This document shows, one piece after another, positions 21,373 to 33,963 of a DNA stretch of 64,000 bases; the stretch's first letter is position 1; every line of letters begins with the position of its first letter. The stretch lies in assembly GCA_037447655.1 (NCBI GenBank), contig JBBHKE010001434.1, positions 157,473 to 221,472 on the forward strand, read 5' to 3'. Under the pieces are notes generated by a model. It was not told the origin of the DNA. It saw only the letters and a program-made list of their open reading frames with translations, and ran no database searches. Made by a program: the position numbers and the translations under genes. Source of the stretch: Zygnema cylindricum. Lineage: Eukaryota > Streptophyta > Zygnematophyceae > Zygnematales > Zygnemataceae.

Positions 21373-21736
21373 TAGTGTTGGGTATCGGGTAAATTCATAT
21401 CGCGATAATTTCGATATTCGATATATTGAATATCGATAGAGCAGAATTTTCGATATATCGTACCGGGACCAACATAAATTATAGCGATATATATCGTAAA
21501 AAATGGGTGTCCGTAAAACTAAAGTACAGAAATTCGTACGAAAATTTGTATGGAAAATCAAACAGACATCGATTTCCACTGCTGCGCCACGGGGTTGAGA
21601 AAAATATCGGTAAGGAAAAAAAAATATCGCATAAATATCCGGATATTTAGCTTCTAGGTACGTGGATTCAATATATCGATTATCGGATAGGTAAAATTAT
21701 CGAATATTGCCAATAGGTTCTCGATACCCTACACTA
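21373..21736. mobile_element. 364-bp hAT-like MITE
   Basis: The ends are TAGTGTTGGGTATCG and, reverse-complemented, TAGTGTAGGGTATCG. The flanks are GTTACTTG and GTTACCGG, an 8-bp duplication with two mismatches. The interior is AT-rich with many ATATCG/CGATAT words and no coding capacity. Length and duplication size fit hAT. Confidence 0.82.
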
Positions 21737-21985
21737 GTTACCGGTATTACTACCTCATCATTACTTACGATTGACAAACGAAGAAAGAGAAAGTAATCTA
21801 TATTGCAAAACTTGCAGCGGAAAATACCCTTAGGATAAAAAATGGGTAAAAAGAGGAATCACTTCTTGACCTTGTTAGCCATATGCTCATGTCACAAAAG
21901 TCAAAATAAGTCAAAACAGGTCTTTTAACAGCATAACGACAATCATGACGGATCGAGTAAATGATTCTACTATGATTTGGGCTTA

Positions 21986-22883
21986 GGGTGTGTTCCTATG
22001 TAATCGATAATTTAAATAATTATTTTGGACTCTTGTGAAGATTCTCCGTACTACTTTGAAGAGCGTCCCAATGTGCGAAAATGAAATCGAAACTTTGACA
22101 TGTGACGGTTGTAGACGTATGTACAACTTTGTGACGGTTGAAGACGACTATGAAACTTCTGACAATTGATGAGGCTAACAAAAACAGCGACAGGTGTAGA
22201 CATCTACATTTTTGTAATTTTGTGACATTGTAGATGTTTAGGATTTTGTGACATTGTGACGTCATGCTCACTTGAGACAATGTGGATGTCACAAGTTTAA
22301 AAACTTTCCGCCATGGCTATCCGATTTTGTTTTTTCAACTTTTGTCACTCGGATTGCTATAAAAATACACCTAAATGTAGTAAAAAAAAAATATTTCAAA
22401 TATTTTTCATTTCATGCCACTACTGTCGTGCCTCTTTCTAGGGAGTGTGAGATAAAAGTGATAGTGTGAAAGGGAGAAGGGAGAGGCGACGACGGCGCAA
22501 AATTTCTGCAAAAGACTCATGAATGACGGGTTGGGAGAAAAATAGCTAGTACTCTCCCTCGTCCTAAAATTTTCACACTCGTGTGGTGCGTGCGTGGGTC
22601 GTTTTTCATTCGTTGTATGGGGGTACATTCGCTGAATTCCCTTCGCGAGGCGATTTTTTGATGAAGTGTTTTGATGGGCTGGATTCTCTTGCCCGAAAAA
22701 AGGAAAACGCCAAAATGTGTTCACATGACGACATACATGGAGTACATTCAAAGTATCGAATCGACGTTCACTGTGCTGTGGCAACATTGATTTTCGTACA
22801 GCTAAAGTTTTTATCGTTCGGGTCTGAATTTTGTGGGAAAACGACAGAGAAAAGTCGATACTTTAATAAATGGGGATACACCC
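21986..22883. mobile_element. Harbinger-type MITE, copy 1
   Basis: 898 bp beginning GGGTGTGTTCC and ending GGGATACACCC, flanked by TTA on both sides (21983-21985, 22884-22886). TTA/TWA duplication and GGGTGTG-type ends fit PIF/Harbinger (Tourist-like) elements. The interior has repeated GTGACGGTTGTAGACGT-like words and a CCGCCATGGCT block. Open frames inside it are not conserved in copy 2. Confidence 0.8.
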
Positions 22884-22886
22884 TTA

Positions 22887-23823
22887 GGGTGTGTGCCCAA
22901 TGTAATCGAAACTTTGGAATGTTACTTTGGATTTTAGCGCAGATTTTACGGTGTACTTTTCAAAGTGTTCCTATGTCAATCGTTACTTGCGCCTTCATTA
23001 CTTCAAGTATGTGACAGTTGTAGACGTCTATAAAATGTGCGAACGAAATGAAGACGACTGCGAATCTTCCTAAAATTGGTGACGTCTACAAAAACGGCGA
23101 TGGTTGTAGACGTTGAGGTTTTTGTGACATTGTAGATGTTTAGGGTTTTGTGACATAGCGAAGTCATGCTACCTTGTGACGCCATCAGTATGTAGATTTT
23201 CCGCCATGGCTTCCCATTTCTTTTGCTAATCTTTTATCATTCGACATGCCATCAAACTAAGACCAAAAATATTCAAATAAAATAAAAAAAAAATATTTTT
23301 CATTTGATATTATTGTTGCTGCATTTCATTTAAAGAAGAAAGAAAGAGGAGCGGTCGAGTGAGAAAGAAGGAGAGAGACGAGGACGAAGTAAACTTTTGC
23401 CATGAATGAAAGTGGAGGTCCGAGATCCCAACTATTTTTTTTTCCGTACATGCTTGTCATTTTCGTATGTACATGCGCGTGATGAGCAGTGAAAAAAATA
23501 GCGTGTACTCTCCCTCGGTCAAAACTTTTCGTATCGTTCACACGTGCAATAACGTTGTTTTATTCGTCAATAGGGTATTATTTTAATTAAAATGAGGTCG
23601 CGATTTGATTCCAGTACAAGTGTGAAGATGAGCTGGCGTGACGTGGAAGTGGGTCGCGATGTTTATAACGCCAAATTGACGTACCATCTAAAGTTCCAAG
23701 ATGACGCAAAATGTACTTTGGTTCTTGCCCATTTCTCGTACGGCGTAAGATATTCTCGTTGCAAGTCCCATTTTCTGTGAAAACGACGGAAAAACCCTTA
23801 CTTGAACACATGGGCACACACCC
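22887..23823. mobile_element. Harbinger-type MITE, copy 2
   Basis: 937 bp beginning GGGTGTGTGCCCAATGT and ending with its reverse complement ACATGGGCACACACCC with one change. The left flank TTA is shared with copy 1; the right flank is TAA. It aligns with copy 1 over the same landmarks (GTAGACGTCTA, TTTTGTGACATTGTAGATGTTTAGG, CCGCCATGGCT). It carries no transposase. Confidence 0.82.
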
Positions 23824-23826
23824 TAA

Positions 23827-25317
23827 TAGCACTGGTTCCGAAGGAGGTTATTTTTTTGCTCATTTCTGGTAGGAGGATGATCTTGTCAGACTACTGACGC
23901 ACTGACGCCTTCCAACGGACGGCCAGATCTTTCGAAGCGAATGCTTCCTCAATGATTGCACTGCTGATGAGGTGCTCCTGCTGAGAGTATGATTACGTCA
24001 TCAGCCACATAGGCAACTTTTAAGCATCATCTGGACCATCCAATCACATCGGACGGCCCGCCTTTTCGATGACACCAATCTTAATTGAGTGTTAAAGTAC
24101 ACAGGCCGCTCAACAGGCTGGAAATGGCTACAGTTCACACGTCACTGCAAATTTCGTGCAGACTATTCGCCGCAGGATTTACCGTACCTTTTCTTGTCTC
24201 TTCTGATCGATGACATCACCCTCTAATCACGTGGTCACGTGATATGCGACCACGTGAATACTCCCATTTACCAATCAGCGACGTTCAGAAGCAGTGTAGC
24301 TGTCGACAAAGAATCGACGCAGCTTCCTTCGCCCTTCCCAGTTTTGGAGCTTCCCAACTCCCTTCGATCACAAACCCAGTTCACGGAACTCTCTGTACGG
24401 ATATGAATATCTCTGTCGGCTGCCGAATTATTCCTCCTGTCGCCAGAAACGAAGACAGGTGGTGTGGCCGTACTCGTCTTAAAACTTAACGACAAAATTA
24501 AAATTAGCCCTTAACAAATGTCCATGTGACGGAGAGCCCCTTCGTTAGCGCAAAAAGTTAAAGAACCCGCGGGCAGGTTTCCTCCTCAAAAAAAAAATTG
24601 TTCCTTAGATATCTGACCATAGAAAATTCACCACGTGGAATACGACCACAACGAAATGTCGGATGTGGTCTCCCAAATTTTTGCGTCGCCGCATCGCACG
24701 ATCATGGAAAGGAGAAGACTAGAAAAAATGTCATACACGAGAAAGAAATGTCCGAAAAAAACCTGCTGCTACTCGTAGAAAGATATCGTACAGTACTTCT
24801 GACAGTGTAAAATTTTAAGGAGACCTTGTCTGAGAGTTTTCGCGTTGCTTTTTGTCGTGATGGTTTCAGCATTGCGCGTGTGTGCACACCTGCGCTTGTA
24901 CACGCGGCTCAGCCTAATCGGCTGCAAATTGCTCTGATGGAGGAATAATTGCTCTTTTTTCCTCCGTGACATCATTACATGCGACATACTTAACAGACGG
25001 CTCCCCGCTACAATGGGTCATTTGACCTAAACGTGTGGTGGAAGCTGCCACCATATGTTTTCAAAAATGTCAGAAGCGTAAAAGTTTGTAAAAACTCGAA
25101 AAATGTAATATTTGTCGCGATGCTGTTCCGTACTGACACGCCACCTGGCCGGACTGTACTTTCTCCAGAAAAGATCACAGCCAAGAAGAGATCCACTCCT
25201 GTGCGAGTGATAACATCATTTTTGTCCTATTCACAGCAAGTGAACTACGCACTCCCTTCTAGCCTCACGTCTTCCCTCCCTCGCACCCCAATCCCACTGC
25301 TACTCTCACGGACACTC
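23827..25317 (+). promoter_or_regulatory. upstream region of the phosphorylase gene, with G-box cluster
   Basis: Three CACGTG palindromes lie within 29 bp (24228-24233, 24236-24241, 24251-24256), about 1.07 kb before the start codon, and another lies near 24633. CACGTG is the plant G-box core bound by bZIP and bHLH factors. The last 80 bp before the ATG are pyrimidine-rich, like a plant 5' leader. A possible 0.5-kb inverted-repeat element lies at about 24511-25027. I cannot place the transcription start. Confidence 0.45.
24511..25027. mobile_element. possible decayed inverted-repeat element
   Basis: The left end AACAAATGTCCATGTGACGG and the reverse complement of the right end (TCAAATGACCCATTGTAGCGG) match imperfectly over about 30 bp, each followed by GAGCC. 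A related half-copy (CAAATGTCCTTTGTAACGG followed by TGAGCCC) lies near 21256. No clear target duplication is seen, so this is tentative. Confidence 0.3.
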
Positions 25318-28300
25318 ATGGCGCGTCTAACGTCCGTCATCTTCTTGGCGCTAGCGCTTCTCCATGTTTCGTCCCTCCTTTCAGTGGAGGGACAGCGCCG
25401 ACGTGTCCTGACGCAGACCTCTCCCGGTTGCGGCGATTTCGGCGGCAAGCTCCACGTGGCGCTCCTGGTGGCCGACCCGGGCACCTTCTCGGGCAGCGCG
25501 GAGGAGCGCTATTTGCTGGCGAACCTGAAGAACCAGTCGGCGGGTTCCAACAGGACAGTTTGTGGCGGCCGCCGCGTGGGCGTCATCATGGGCCAGCGAG
25601 TCCTTCTGGTCACCACAGGTGCGCGCAGAGCCGTACGATCACCCGCCGCAGATCACGGTACATAATCGCCGCACGAAATCTGAACCGTCCTTTATCTTTG
25701 GCCCGCGATGTACTGCAGGCATCGGACCAATCACGGCCGCGCTATGCGTGCGCGAGCTTCTGGAATGCCGTCCGTACATTTCGGAAATGGTGTACATGGG
25801 GACGTCCGGTTGGTCGACGCAGATCGGCGGAGTGCTCAACGGTGACGGTACGGTCAACCCCAGCACCAAGGTAAAGCCACGAAAGCGTCCAAAACTTAGC
25901 TCTCTCTGTCTGAGAACTTATGCTCTGCAGGGCTTCGGAATCTGTTTACGAAATTTTAAATTCCAACGGTGCCGCCGTGACGCGACGAAATCTTTGACAG
26001 TCCGGTGGGTCGGTTTGCGCGTTTCTCGGCAGGTGGTGCGAATCGGCGATCTGTGCGTATCGCCGTTCTCGGTGAACTGGGAGTGCCAGCAGGCGGACTG
26101 GACGCAGCAGTGCAACGGCTACCCGAATGTCGACGTACTCCCGCAAAACACGTTCGGACCCACCGCCAGCTTTCTGTACGGACAGTGCCTCTTCACGCAG
26201 GCGGTAGGAGACGCCGTTCCGGTTGCCCGGGGGGGATTATAGGTTGAGTTTTGGGTTTGAATGTGTTTGTGAATTGGTTTAGGAAGGGAGGAAGTTGAAG
26301 ACGAGTCAAGGGACGGAATGAGGTTTTGTCTTGTAAAAATGTTACATGGCAGTATTAGGTATAATTTTAGCCTTCTTTTTTTACCAAAGTATCTATTTTT
26401 AATGAGTCGTTTGTATGGAGAAACCTAGCTTTTGTAAACGTGTGTAAAGTTAAACTTTTGTCTTTCAAATTTGTCGGCTATCTTTTTTTCCCCGTATCCA
26501 AAAATGCATATTTTATGTCTTTTCTTCTTTGGAAAAGTCAAGTGTAATTGATATTTCTGCTTGTGAATTGAGCTCCCCATTTGGACTTCCACTTGGTCTC
26601 AAAGCATATCACACTCGCATAATCTTCAAATTCGTCGATCTTCAATTTCTTTCGCAGAAGTCAAACTGAACCTTCACAATATTTCTGTACTTTATCAACA
26701 AGAATCTCCCAAATAGTTTCCTATGAACTCAGCAATCACTACAAATGACATTACAAGTGTAAACTTGGGAAACGTCGTATCATCTCAAAATTTTCCTAAG
26801 CTTTCCTTTTTATTTTGATTCTACCTTTCCTCCTACTTGCCGAAATTCTCTATTCGACCATTGTTCATTGTTAGTGTGGTATTCTAACTTCTTTATTATT
26901 GTCTTTTTGTCTATTTCACTATAATAAAGGTACATTTCCACCAAATTTGAAACGAAACTTTCGTAATGCCCGTCTAGACAATTCACCTCCCAGTCGAACA
27001 ATGTAACTGTGGATTTGAATTTGGTTTATACATTTGTCTAGTCCATTCATCTCAAAATACAACAGAGGAACCATTGATTAGAGTTTGGTTTGTAAAGCTA
27101 TCTAGTCAGTCAACCTCATAACTCAACTAAAGAAAACATTGATCAGAATTTGTTCTTAAATGGAGTGGACTACAATAATGTTTGCGAAAAGTTGTAACGT
27201 CTTTCAATGTTTTTATTTGGCTGTGGTCGAGCGAACAGGTAAAGGCCAGCGTAAAGCTGACGAAGGAAATTGTGGAAGTCGCGAGGAGCCAGCTGGCGTA
27301 CCTCCAGCGGCCGGCGCGTTCTGCCAAAGTGTTGTACATCGAGAGTGAGTACTTCGGAAATCTCAGCGCCGCCACCGGAGTGAAGTACGACTACAAAAAC
27401 CCGCAACAAGCTACGGGGGTGTACGACCATAGGACGTGTTCGGAGGTACAGTACACAACCCATCGGTATTGGAGTCAGTGAATTCTTAGAGTTAACGCTT
27501 TTTTAAAATTAACTACTAAAACGTATGCTGTGTAACGTGGCTTCTCATGGGTAAGGATGTAAGGATGTGGAAGGATGTGAACGGTAAGGATGTAATCTAG
27601 CTAGTTTGAGAAATTATGACATTGTTCACACTTGAGATCTTTTGTAAATAGAATTTATACTACCAGTTCAAACCCCATAAACTTTACACAAACAGTGTCC
27701 ATTTGCTAGGGAATTGAAAGTAGTTATTGGACCAATTGTGACTCCTAGAGGGTGGATTTCGTGAGCTACATTTATTTCGTAACAATGTCGTTTATTACAA
27801 GCTTTTCCTTTACTGCTAGAGGAAAACAAAGATGAAGATTTGAAAATCTAACTCTCGATGAAAATATCCTCGCTGCCGGCCATCTGCTACATCCATGTAA
27901 GTTGTCCGTAATTTTATATTCCAACAGTTTGAACAGTTTCAGCATGTTAATAGTTCGTTTTGCTGCAATAAGTGATGCTAAAACAGTTCTGAATTATCGT
28001 ACGTCATCCCTCTCATATGTCGTTTTTGTAACTTTCTTACGATTAAAATTTAACTGTCAAAGGACTTTCGTACTCGGCTTCTGAATATTTTTTGCGTTCT
28101 ACACTACACATGCGGATAATACTGGATTTACACTAAGCTAAATTAGTGTTTTACATCTTAAATCCGGATTTACACTAATAATTCATTTCCACCGAAAGAT
28201 GGGCAGTGTGCTTACTGGATGCATTCTCTACGAGTACAAGAAGTGCACTATATACAGATGCTTCTCTACACTGTTCATTGTAGTTGTTAGTTTGGACAGA

Positions 28301-30767
28301 CGAACAGTTTGCAGGGGAGATAAGTATGGTGGATGTTGATTCATGTGCGCTAAAAAGCAGAAAATTCTTCTCTACAACTCGGATGTGCAACCACCACAGT
28401 AAATCAGTGCAGGAATCTAAAAGTGGCATAAAGAATATGATTATTACCAGCTATTACTCAAAATTGTAATGAGCACAGAAATACTCATACACATGAGATT
28501 TGGATCAAACGAAAGACACCAGCTGTTATATTCACGCTCATGAAATCCTGTGCCTCGTGGATGTTCCAAATGTTGTTTTGGAGAAGACGTCAAGAAGGCC
28601 TCTTTAGAGCTTTTCATTGTATCACAGACCCAATTCCTGCTCGTCCTCACGACAATATGAGCATCTTCAATCACATCTAGTGTTATAAAAGTTGTCTCGA
28701 CCATGCTCCAATGGCTACACCGATGGGTTTTATTACAATTGCCATTGTTATTACTCAATCATAACTGATCTTGCACTTCTTGTCATGAATCGAGATCCAA
28801 TTTCACTCAAGTGTACGGACTTGCACCTGTTAATGAGAGAGAAAGTGAATTGGCTGGACGGTGCAGATTGACGGACAATTTTTCTATTCCGGAGTTCCAT
28901 GGGACATGAGTGCTCGAGAGTTCACTGCTTCTTTACTGAACGAAGCTTGGAAAGGAACCAGGAACTTCACTCAAAAGAATGTCATTGCTGTATCGGCCAT
29001 GGAGGCTGTTGGGATGGCTTTCGCCATTCAGCAGTAAGTTCCATCATGTCCTTTTATTACCCAGAAGAAAAGGCTAATTGCTTACTTTTTAAAAGCTAAA
29101 ATTGCGAATCTGTTTCGTTTACATATGTGAAGTACATTGTGAATCTTGATTAGCATTAAGAAATCATTAGTATGACTGTTTTAGTTTTAAGAATTATATT
29201 TCATGTCCATCTTACGTGGACAATCGTGAACCACAGAAAGGATTACTGGTAAGAAAAAAAAAGTGTGATTAACTTTGTTTTGCATTCAGAGGGCAAAAGA
29301 AACGTGATTATCGCTACAGCTACTAGCGATTCACTGTGTAGTTGCAGAAATGGGCAGTATCTAATTGAATGACAACTTCTTTGGTAAACCAAGCTTCTTC
29401 CCTCCTCGATGCCAGACTTTGTAGTTTCTTTTGTGTGTAACATTAAGCCGTACAGTTGTCCGTTGCTGGGAACGCAAATGAGAATCGAGCGAAACTAGGT
29501 AACGAACATTTCTTGAGTTTGATTTCCATGCAACAAATTCTTTGTGACTTGTAGAATGTAAATTAGAGGCTAACCAAATGGATTTTAGAAGATGTTCGAT
29601 TAGCTTACAACTAAAAAAATGTAATTTGGTGGCATGTGGTGATTGGTTGCCTGCAGGTACAACATGTTTTCCAAAAAAAGGCTTCCGTACACTGTGATTC
29701 GTGGGAACGCTAACTGGCTCCATGTTCCGGTCACCAAACTGAAAGATGGCACATGGCGACAGGTGGAAATTGAACGAGACTTCGCCACAGGATATGGCTA
29801 TGCCATCGCTTCCTATTCAAGTACGGTACACGAATGCCATTGAATGTGTGAAGCTTTTTGATTGCAAATTCTCTAAAGTGTAATCTCACTGTGCCATGGC
29901 GGCCAAAATAGAACCCTTGTGATGTACTGGTTGCAAATGAGCAAGAATCTTATACAGGGATGTGTGCGAAACTGCTTATGGAATGTTGGTTTCATGGATC
30001 AAAATGTCTGAACTCAACCATTACAGTACGATCGTACAGTTTCGAAAGGAAAACTTCCAATAGCGGAAAGTTATGTGACAGCATGCGAGAGAGATGATGT
30101 CTGATGATTCTGATTTGTTCGAGGCGTCACGTTTGCAACGAGCATCTGAATAGATAACAGAAAAGACGACAGAATACGAGATACTGAATGAGAAGTACGT
30201 GATACGAGATACGAGATACGAGTGCGAGATACTCCGAGCGCACTGTTTACGAACGATTCAGCATGCACTTGAAATGCGGTGGGATATCCCGACGTGCCAA
30301 TGCACCCACCCCGTAGGGTAATCAATTTGAGGAAATTTGCCCTAATGGCAAGGGCGAATTGTACAGTTTCAGGTCAAACCGTTTGTAAATTTGGCCGGAC
30401 AACTGTACGGAATGTACAATTTACCTTCAAATCGAGGGTAAAACTTCGATGGCGTAATTAGTACACCCTGGTTAGGTAATAACATTTGAAAGTATTAGTG
30501 ATGACGTCACACTGGTTTTCTATTTTTCTGTTTGCTGCGTCATCGCAACAAGCCTCCGATTCTCCTTGTGCTATTTTCAAGAGATGAAAAATTGTGAGTT
30601 TCCGCGAGATTTCCTTTCTAACCTTTTGGAAGTAATTCTGTGCCACGTGTTTTTTGGCAGGTGTGGTGCTGACGTGGCTGCAAAGCCGCTGTACGGCCCA
30701 GGTGCTGAGCGGCGCTCTGCAGGGCCCTGCCAGCACGGTCTGCAAGTTCACACTGGACTACAACTGA
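25318..30767 (+). CDS. secreted nucleoside phosphorylase/MTAN-superfamily protein (bark-storage-like), 7 exons
   Basis: Exons read by eye: 25318-25618, 25719-25870, 26033-26203, 27239-27445, 28867-29033, 29657-29820, 30661-30767. All introns are GT-AG, phases agree, and the product is 422 residues. Residues 4-25 form a hydrophobic signal peptide; N-glycosylation sequons at Asn72, Asn78 and Asn310 fit a secreted protein. The fold signature is that of the PNP/UDP phosphorylase family: VGVIMGQRVLLVTTGIGPI near 87-105, YMGTSGW, IGDLCVSP, and AMEAVGMAFA with Glu323 in the position of the MTAN ribose-binding Glu. The following strand reads VIRGNANW; the usual catalytic Asp of the R-x-x-x-D motif is Asn352. 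Plant relatives are vegetative (bark) storage proteins. I infer a storage, binding or altered hydrolase role. The alignment is from memory. Confidence 0.85.
26204..27238 (+). other. intron 3 of the phosphorylase gene
   Basis: A 1035-bp AT-rich intron with donor GTAGGAG and acceptor CGAACAG. It contains no transposon that I recognise. Intron 4 (27446-28866, donor GTACAG, acceptor GTGCAG) is the longest at 1421 bp; intron 5 is 29034-29656 and intron 6 is 29821-30660. Intron 6 carries a short GATACGA microsatellite near 30198-30232. Confidence 0.7.
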
Positions 30768-30857
30768 CCGTACGGAAACTGACGAACGCTGGGCGCGATA
30801 AATCGTCTAATTGTTTAAAAAAACCGTACGAGTTTTTATACGTTAATAGTTTTTACA

Positions 30858-30863
30858 AATAAA
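30858..30863 (+). terminator. polyadenylation signal of the phosphorylase gene
   Basis: AATAAA lies 91 bp after the stop codon in an AT-rich 3' region. It is the nearest canonical signal and gives a short, plausible 3' UTR. Confidence 0.55.
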
Positions 30864-30869
30864 AGGGAT

Positions 30870-33780
30870 TTTGACATACCTGTCAACTCTATTATTCTAT
30901 TGAAGGGTGGAATTTAAATGGTCCGTATAGGAATGACGGTACTACGGTCTTCCATTATAAAGGCTATTACTCAGATTTGTTTTTAGCTGAAAGTGAAGCC
31001 TAGGTCTGTAAGGAACTGCTTTTTGAAGACAGGCGGAGTTCTATTCGGTGTATTTCTTGTGGATCTGGATATTTATATTTTGTGGAGGAATAAAAGCCCT
31101 AGTTTACTTCAGAGATTCCCTGAGTCTTTGTAATCCGATACCATTAATAATTATTTTAGTGTTGATCAATTTCATCGAACATGCCAATGATGAGAATCTG
31201 ATCTCGCTAAGTTCTTGCTGTGGGATGTTTTAACGTCTTTCTTCGTCTTTTTGTGGCTTGGATACAAATACTTTATGTAAAGTATATAATCATCTTGTTT
31301 TAAAAATTGTTAAGTTCCGCCTATGAATCCGTATGTGCCCTCTAAGGACCTCTCACGCAGGCATTCAAACTTGTTGAAATACTTAAGTTTGGTTGTAACT
31401 GAGGTTAACACAATAAACTTGTGGTTTTTGCTCAATTACAAGCAATAAGTCAGATTGCCTTCCATGCAACAGTTTGTGAACTTTCTAATTTAAGCCTGAA
31501 GGCTTTCCAATGCATGTTGCATAATTCAACACACGTTCCACCATTTCAAGCGCCTGATCTTTTCGCTCAAAATGAATTTGATTTCTGTGCCTCTGTCTTC
31601 TACAGGTCCTTCAAAGCCCTCCTTCAATGCAAACTATCAGGCATTCAGCGTCTCGTCCTCTCGGTTGGGATGATTTCATTAAGACAATAGTCACTCCTCC
31701 GGTCTCTCAGCGAGGGACCCACGGGCACGGTTTATGAGTTATTTCACAATGTTTTTCCACGAGGCGTTTCACATATCGTGTAATGGGAAGCGTGGGATAT
31801 CGTGTGTTTATCATCTAATTGTTTATTTTTTGTGTTTTTTCGTGGTGTCATTTCCCACCTCACTCGCAGTTCCCCTCGCACACCTATGACTATAAAAAAT
31901 TTAATATGCCTTCGATGATTGCCTAATGGGCGCCCTCCACACTTTGTTGGGCCTTGTGGTCATTGGCCCAAAATGCAGTGTTGTGGTTTGTATATAAGCA
32001 TTTCGTCTCGTCTCAGCGATGGGTTAGGTTGAATATATATGGCAAAAGTTACAATTACTTGTTATGTGCGACGTTGGTGTCATATTGCCTACATGTTTGG
32101 TTTGGGATACTCCTGTTTTTGTTCCCATCACCCCTCGTGCTTCGGACGATTTATCCGTTCCCAAAAGTCCCTCTAGAGGCAATTTATCCCATTGCACTAA
32201 CATATACGTTGGTTTTCTCCACCCTCTAAGCTAGGTTCGATGAAGCTTTCGTTTACAAGAAGGTCAGCACCATATCTAACTCATCTCACTTCTTGTTGGT
32301 CCAATTTTCCACTTGCTAGGTCAAGGCTCACAACTGATTATACCCTTTATTTCCACTTTTCGTATTACACCTTTCAGCTCACCATCACCCTACCGTTTCG
32401 GCTCCCCCCCTCGTCCGTTTTACGATATTATTTATTCAACTCGTGCAACCATTCTTTTCAATCCAATTGCGTTAATTCACTCTGTTGCTCCTTACAAGGA
32501 GATACGATTTAGGCATATGCCACTATTTGCAACACTATTTTGCACTCGTCGTTTCACTCCTTTCCCCATTCAATACCGTCGGCTAATTTAGGATTTGTCT
32601 CTCTCGTCCACGTGTACTCGACTCTCTCATCGGTTCGTGCGACCATGTCCTTTTACGTGATGGCGTAAGTTTGTTTTGCGATAATATTTCGACCATTTCT
32701 TCTGAAGGGGGTAATCAGTTCGGAGCAAGGTTTCACATATTAAAGTTTTACAACAGATTGTTATTGCTTTTCTCAATGGTGTCGCCTTATTTTTTTAGGA
32801 CATTGTTTTTGGGATCCTTTTCTCTTTTACAACATTTGGTTAAGAGGTTGGGTTGTTGTAGAGTGCCCATTTTTGTTGTTGCTTAGAAACAAAGTGTGGG
32901 ACTATGTGCACTGTGATAGCATGGATGTTATAATGATGATTGTTATGTTTGATTGTTTGGTACATACTTTGGTTTAGTTCCTCTATACTCGTGGCTCGCG
33001 TTACTTTGAGAGGGGGGGCATAGGAGCACCCTCTTTACGCCCTCACGTGTTTTTATCATAAATGTTTAATCGTGACTTCACAACACGTGGAAGGTGCCAT
33101 TATTATTCAATTTGTTACCACAGTATGGATCACCGCCGTGTTCCACATCTCCTTCAGCATACTTCGTCGTGCTCGAGGAGTTTACGGGGTTGACCCGCCG
33201 TTTTGGCGATTCCCAACTATGTCGTGGGGTAGTTTGGTTCCAAATTTGGTGGTGCTTTTGTCTTTATTGTTTTATGTTGTGTTCTTTGTTATGTTGCCTT
33301 TTGTGTATGTTAGTTTGTTCCACAATGTGTTCTCACTTTTAGTTTGTTTGCGTTTTTTTTTTTTTTGTCTTTTTCGTCTATTTTTTTTTTCTTAGATTGT
33401 TTTCCATTGTGTTTTCTTTATAAAGCTTATTGTTAATTAAAGAGGGTCCCTTCTTAATTTAAGTATGCCTTACACATAACATGTGCCTCCATTCTCTTCT
33501 TTGAGAGCCCAACTTCTTGTTCCTAGTTCATGTAAAAAAATACAGAACAATGTTTTAGTAAGCTTCCATACAGACTATTTCCCAAATACACCAAGTCCTT
33601 TCGACTCCCCTAAAGAGTGCCATGTGTACTGCAGCCTGAAGGATATCAAAACGGCTCTTTGATACGTCGCTCGACATGTCTTCGATACGCAGAATCAAAC
33701 ATATAAAATCGTAATATCGTGGACTGAGTTCAGTAACATGGATTATAATATCGGAAAACGAATCTAATATTGACCCGATA
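30870..33780. other. intergenic T-rich region, no gene recognised
   Basis: About 2.9 kb. From roughly 31700 to 33480 the plus strand is strongly T/pyrimidine-biased and ends in long T runs (33348-33392). Open frames on the plus strand encode Phe/Leu/Ser-rich, low-complexity peptides without motifs. The border sequences GAGGGACCCACGGG (about 31713) and AGAGGGTCCCTTC (about 33441) are partly complementary, so a decayed repeat is possible. I found no target duplication. Confidence 0.4.
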
Positions 33781-33963
33781 CGAATCAGCTAGCCTCGGAC
33801 CTCGTCTTCTTTCGTAGCGCAGACCTGGAACTTCTCTTTTCGCCTCCACCTCTCAGGCATCCGTACATACGCCTTACCCGGAAACTGTACGGCTTCATAC
33901 GCCGTACGGAAATGGCCGTCGCCTTCTCCACGAAGCCGTGCCTGCCGTCGCTTCCTGCGGCGC

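Noticed and set aside
22583-23014. 143-codon frame
   Set aside because: It crosses the junction of two MITEs and is not conserved between them.
25428-25874. Alternative frame across exons 1-2 of the phosphorylase gene
   Set aside because: It reads through intron 1 and lacks family motifs; the spliced frame explains all conserved segments.
31954-32591. Plus-strand frames of about 90 codons
   Set aside because: Phe/Leu-rich products of T-bias, overlapping in several frames, no motif or splice continuity.
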